Origin: Omphiscola glabra | Taxonomy: Eukaryota > Mollusca > Gastropoda > Lymnaeidae | Length of the DNA stretch: 64,000 nt | Direction: 5' to 3' | Assembly (NCBI GenBank): GCA_964017045.1 | Contig: OZ024809.1 | Location: 9,819,012-9,883,011 of the forward strand | Shown here: positions 63,745 through 64,000 of the stretch, piece after piece | Position numbering within the stretch: the first letter of the stretch is position 1 | Layout of the letters: each line of letters opens with the position of its first letter | Translations under genes and position numbers: made by a program | The notes under the pieces: generated by a model | The model's input: only the letters and a program-made list of their open reading frames with translations | Database searches by the model: none | What the model was told of the DNA's origin: nothing

Positions 63745-64000
63745 GGCCCATTTAATATTTCCATCCCTTCTTCTTTTTTTTTTTTTTCTTCTATTCTCAA
63801 TGTGGTTTTCGGGGAATGACAAGCACACTCAATGTTTCCTGCTGCACCTTTCAGTGTTACTTTCTTTATTTACATGTTTCAACTATGCCCTCTGCTGTCT
63901 GAGGCAAAATCCACTTGTTAAAATAACCTTTATATAGTTTTTTATTAATTTGTATAGATGGTGTATGAATACTAACAGGCATGTAGTGCATTACTAACAG

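Overview
ORGANISM. This is invertebrate animal genomic DNA, most likely from a mollusc (inferred). Coding sequence is split into small exons with GT-AG introns. Intergenic and intronic DNA is AT-rich and full of minisatellites, hAT MITEs, LINE fragments, a Helitron end, a solo LTR and a Penelope-type GIY-YIG fragment. There are no operons and no bacterial signals. LAYOUT 1-17 kb (accessory, transposon-rich). A plus-strand immunoglobulin-type membrane receptor enters from the left edge; its last four exons lie at 292-2780 and include a 22-nt microexon. A second Ig-type gene lies on the minus strand (13689 down to 11563): signal peptide, then a V-type Ig domain over two exons, with no 3' exons found. 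The two genes converge. Between and beside them are a Helitron helicase remnant with its 3' end (about 3490-3690), a long tetranucleotide microsatellite (5037-5735), a 28S-rRNA-derived fragment with a poly(A) tail further downstream (7725-8022), a hAT transposase pseudogene (9822-10353), a solo LTR with a perfect 5-bp target duplication (12141-12805), and two broken LINEs (14434-15905 plus, 16629-15994 minus). LAYOUT 17-28 kb. No gene was recognised here. There is a palindromic MITE, two hAT MITEs with target-site duplications, and many tandem arrays. LAYOUT 28-60.4 kb. One complete 29-exon plus-strand gene (28100-60353) encodes a 1154-residue P4-ATPase phospholipid flippase of the ATP11 class, most like ATP11B. 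All catalytic motifs are intact and every intron phase is consistent. Possible alternative C-terminal exons follow at 61541, 63584 and 63646, so the gene may reach the right edge. MAIN OBSERVATION. Tandem arrays are not scattered at random. At more than a dozen exon/intron junctions, in all three protein genes, the splice site itself, or the sequence starting exactly at it, has been tandemly duplicated. This leaves ladders of identical donors or acceptors: nine donors 48 bp apart after exon 10, five in-frame donors 57 bp apart after exon 9, three in-frame acceptors 48 bp apart before exon 26, and three donors 15 bp apart in the Ig receptor. Several periods are multiples of three and stay open, so sliding splice choice could lengthen exoplasmic loops of the flippase. 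The same kind of amplification has hit two core reverse-transcriptase motifs of the plus-strand LINE.
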